From: Prorocentrum cordatum
Taxonomy: Eukaryota; Sar; Dinophyceae; Prorocentrales; Prorocentraceae
Direction: 5' to 3'
Assembly: GCA_963575745.1 (NCBI GenBank)
Contig: CAUYUJ010018722.1
Span: 64,001-128,000, forward strand
DNA: 64,000 nt
Shown here: piece after piece, positions 63,701-64,000 of the stretch
How the letters are laid out: the number at the start of each line of letters is the position of its first letter
Position numbering within the stretch: the stretch's first letter is position 1
Program-made: the position numbers and the translations under genes
The notes under the pieces: model-generated
Database searches by the model: none
What the model was told of the DNA's origin: nothing
What the model saw: the letters and a program-made list of their open reading frames with translations, nothing else

Positions 63701-64000
63701 TTCTCCTCCCACCTCCCACCTCCCACCTCCTGCTCCTCCTCCTCCCCTCAGGTTTCAACTCCTGGGAGGTTGAATCCAGCATCGACGCTGGGGTATCCCT
63801 GGTCGAAAACTTGCCGAATCTCGTTGAATCCCGCTCATTGTATCTTACTTCCGCGCAACTGGGCTCAATCCAGTTTAATAATATTGCTCGATCCCGCTGA
63901 ATCTGGCTTCACCTGGCCCGATCCGGCTACATGGCCCTGTCATCGGGCTCGACAGCCCGTCATCGTTCTGACGAGGACCTCCCAGGCTTTGCCTCCGAGC
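63701..64000. repeat. Short CCTCCCA repeat and GAATC/GATCC word cluster
   Basis: CTCCCACCTCCCACCTCCCA at 63,707-63,732 is a 7-bp tandem repeat. From 63,770 to 63,930, words such as GAATCTCG, GAATCCCGCT, GATCCCGCTGAATC and GATCCGGCT recur in a degenerate pattern. No gene; the window ends here. Confidence 0.6.

Overview
The window looks like nuclear DNA of a dinoflagellate. Three signs are visible in the sequence. There is a relict dinoflagellate spliced leader at 27,701-27,722 (20 of 22 positions match). There are broken LINE proteins with the endonuclease, reverse transcriptase and zinc-finger layout I associate with dinoflagellate LINEs. There is also the tail of a Ty1/copia polyprotein. The DNA is GC-rich, repeat-dense and almost gene-free, with many CTC/GAG tracts. 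The species cannot be named from this. I see no intact long gene, tRNA, rRNA, CRISPR array or bacterial operon; most long open frames are low-complexity by-products of triplet repeats.

Layout. 1-10,100: minisatellites (116-bp, 84-bp and 115-bp periods), foldback elements, the first copy of a 183-bp inverted-repeat element (5,994-6,176), and GAG/GTG tracts. 10,118-14,260: the best protein-coding relic, a plus-strand LINE (LINE-A) holding endonuclease, linker, YADD reverse transcriptase, a post-RT region and degenerate zinc fingers, broken by frameshifts. 14,880-16,040: minisatellites. 16,754-16,916: copy 1 of a ~160-bp inverted-repeat element. 17,000-21,215: unassigned coding-like DNA, including one three-frame broken reading frame that ends at 21,215. 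23,400-25,150: a second LINE-type relic (LINE-B) whose reverse transcriptase carries ADN in place of YADD. 27,701-28,767: the relict leader, a 125-codon frame, and three serial fragments resembling the Hsp70 C-terminal lid; this looks like a retroposed, reverse-transcribed mRNA. 29,545-29,735: copia RNase H tail.

32,120-37,640 is the most unusual part: about 5.5 kb of DNA with a 15-bp (five-codon) periodicity organised into ~135-165-bp higher-order units, with a ~1.3-kb internal duplication. It is interrupted twice by a ~135-bp palindromic element whose third copy lies at 62,770-62,900. 43,600-48,260: a minus-strand LINE relic (LINE-C) with an ORF1-like zinc finger, a coiled-coil-like region and an RNase H domain. 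51,600-54,700 is a cluster of small inverted-repeat elements, including a 154-bp near-perfect hairpin. 55,928-56,132 holds an 18-bp repeat array that reverses orientation. 57,500-64,000 holds CT and GTC arrays and further short repeats.

Nothing here forms a working pathway. The window records repeated retroposition, small inverted-repeat element spread and satellite growth. I read every coding relic as dead, apart from the short frame behind the spliced leader, which I cannot judge.
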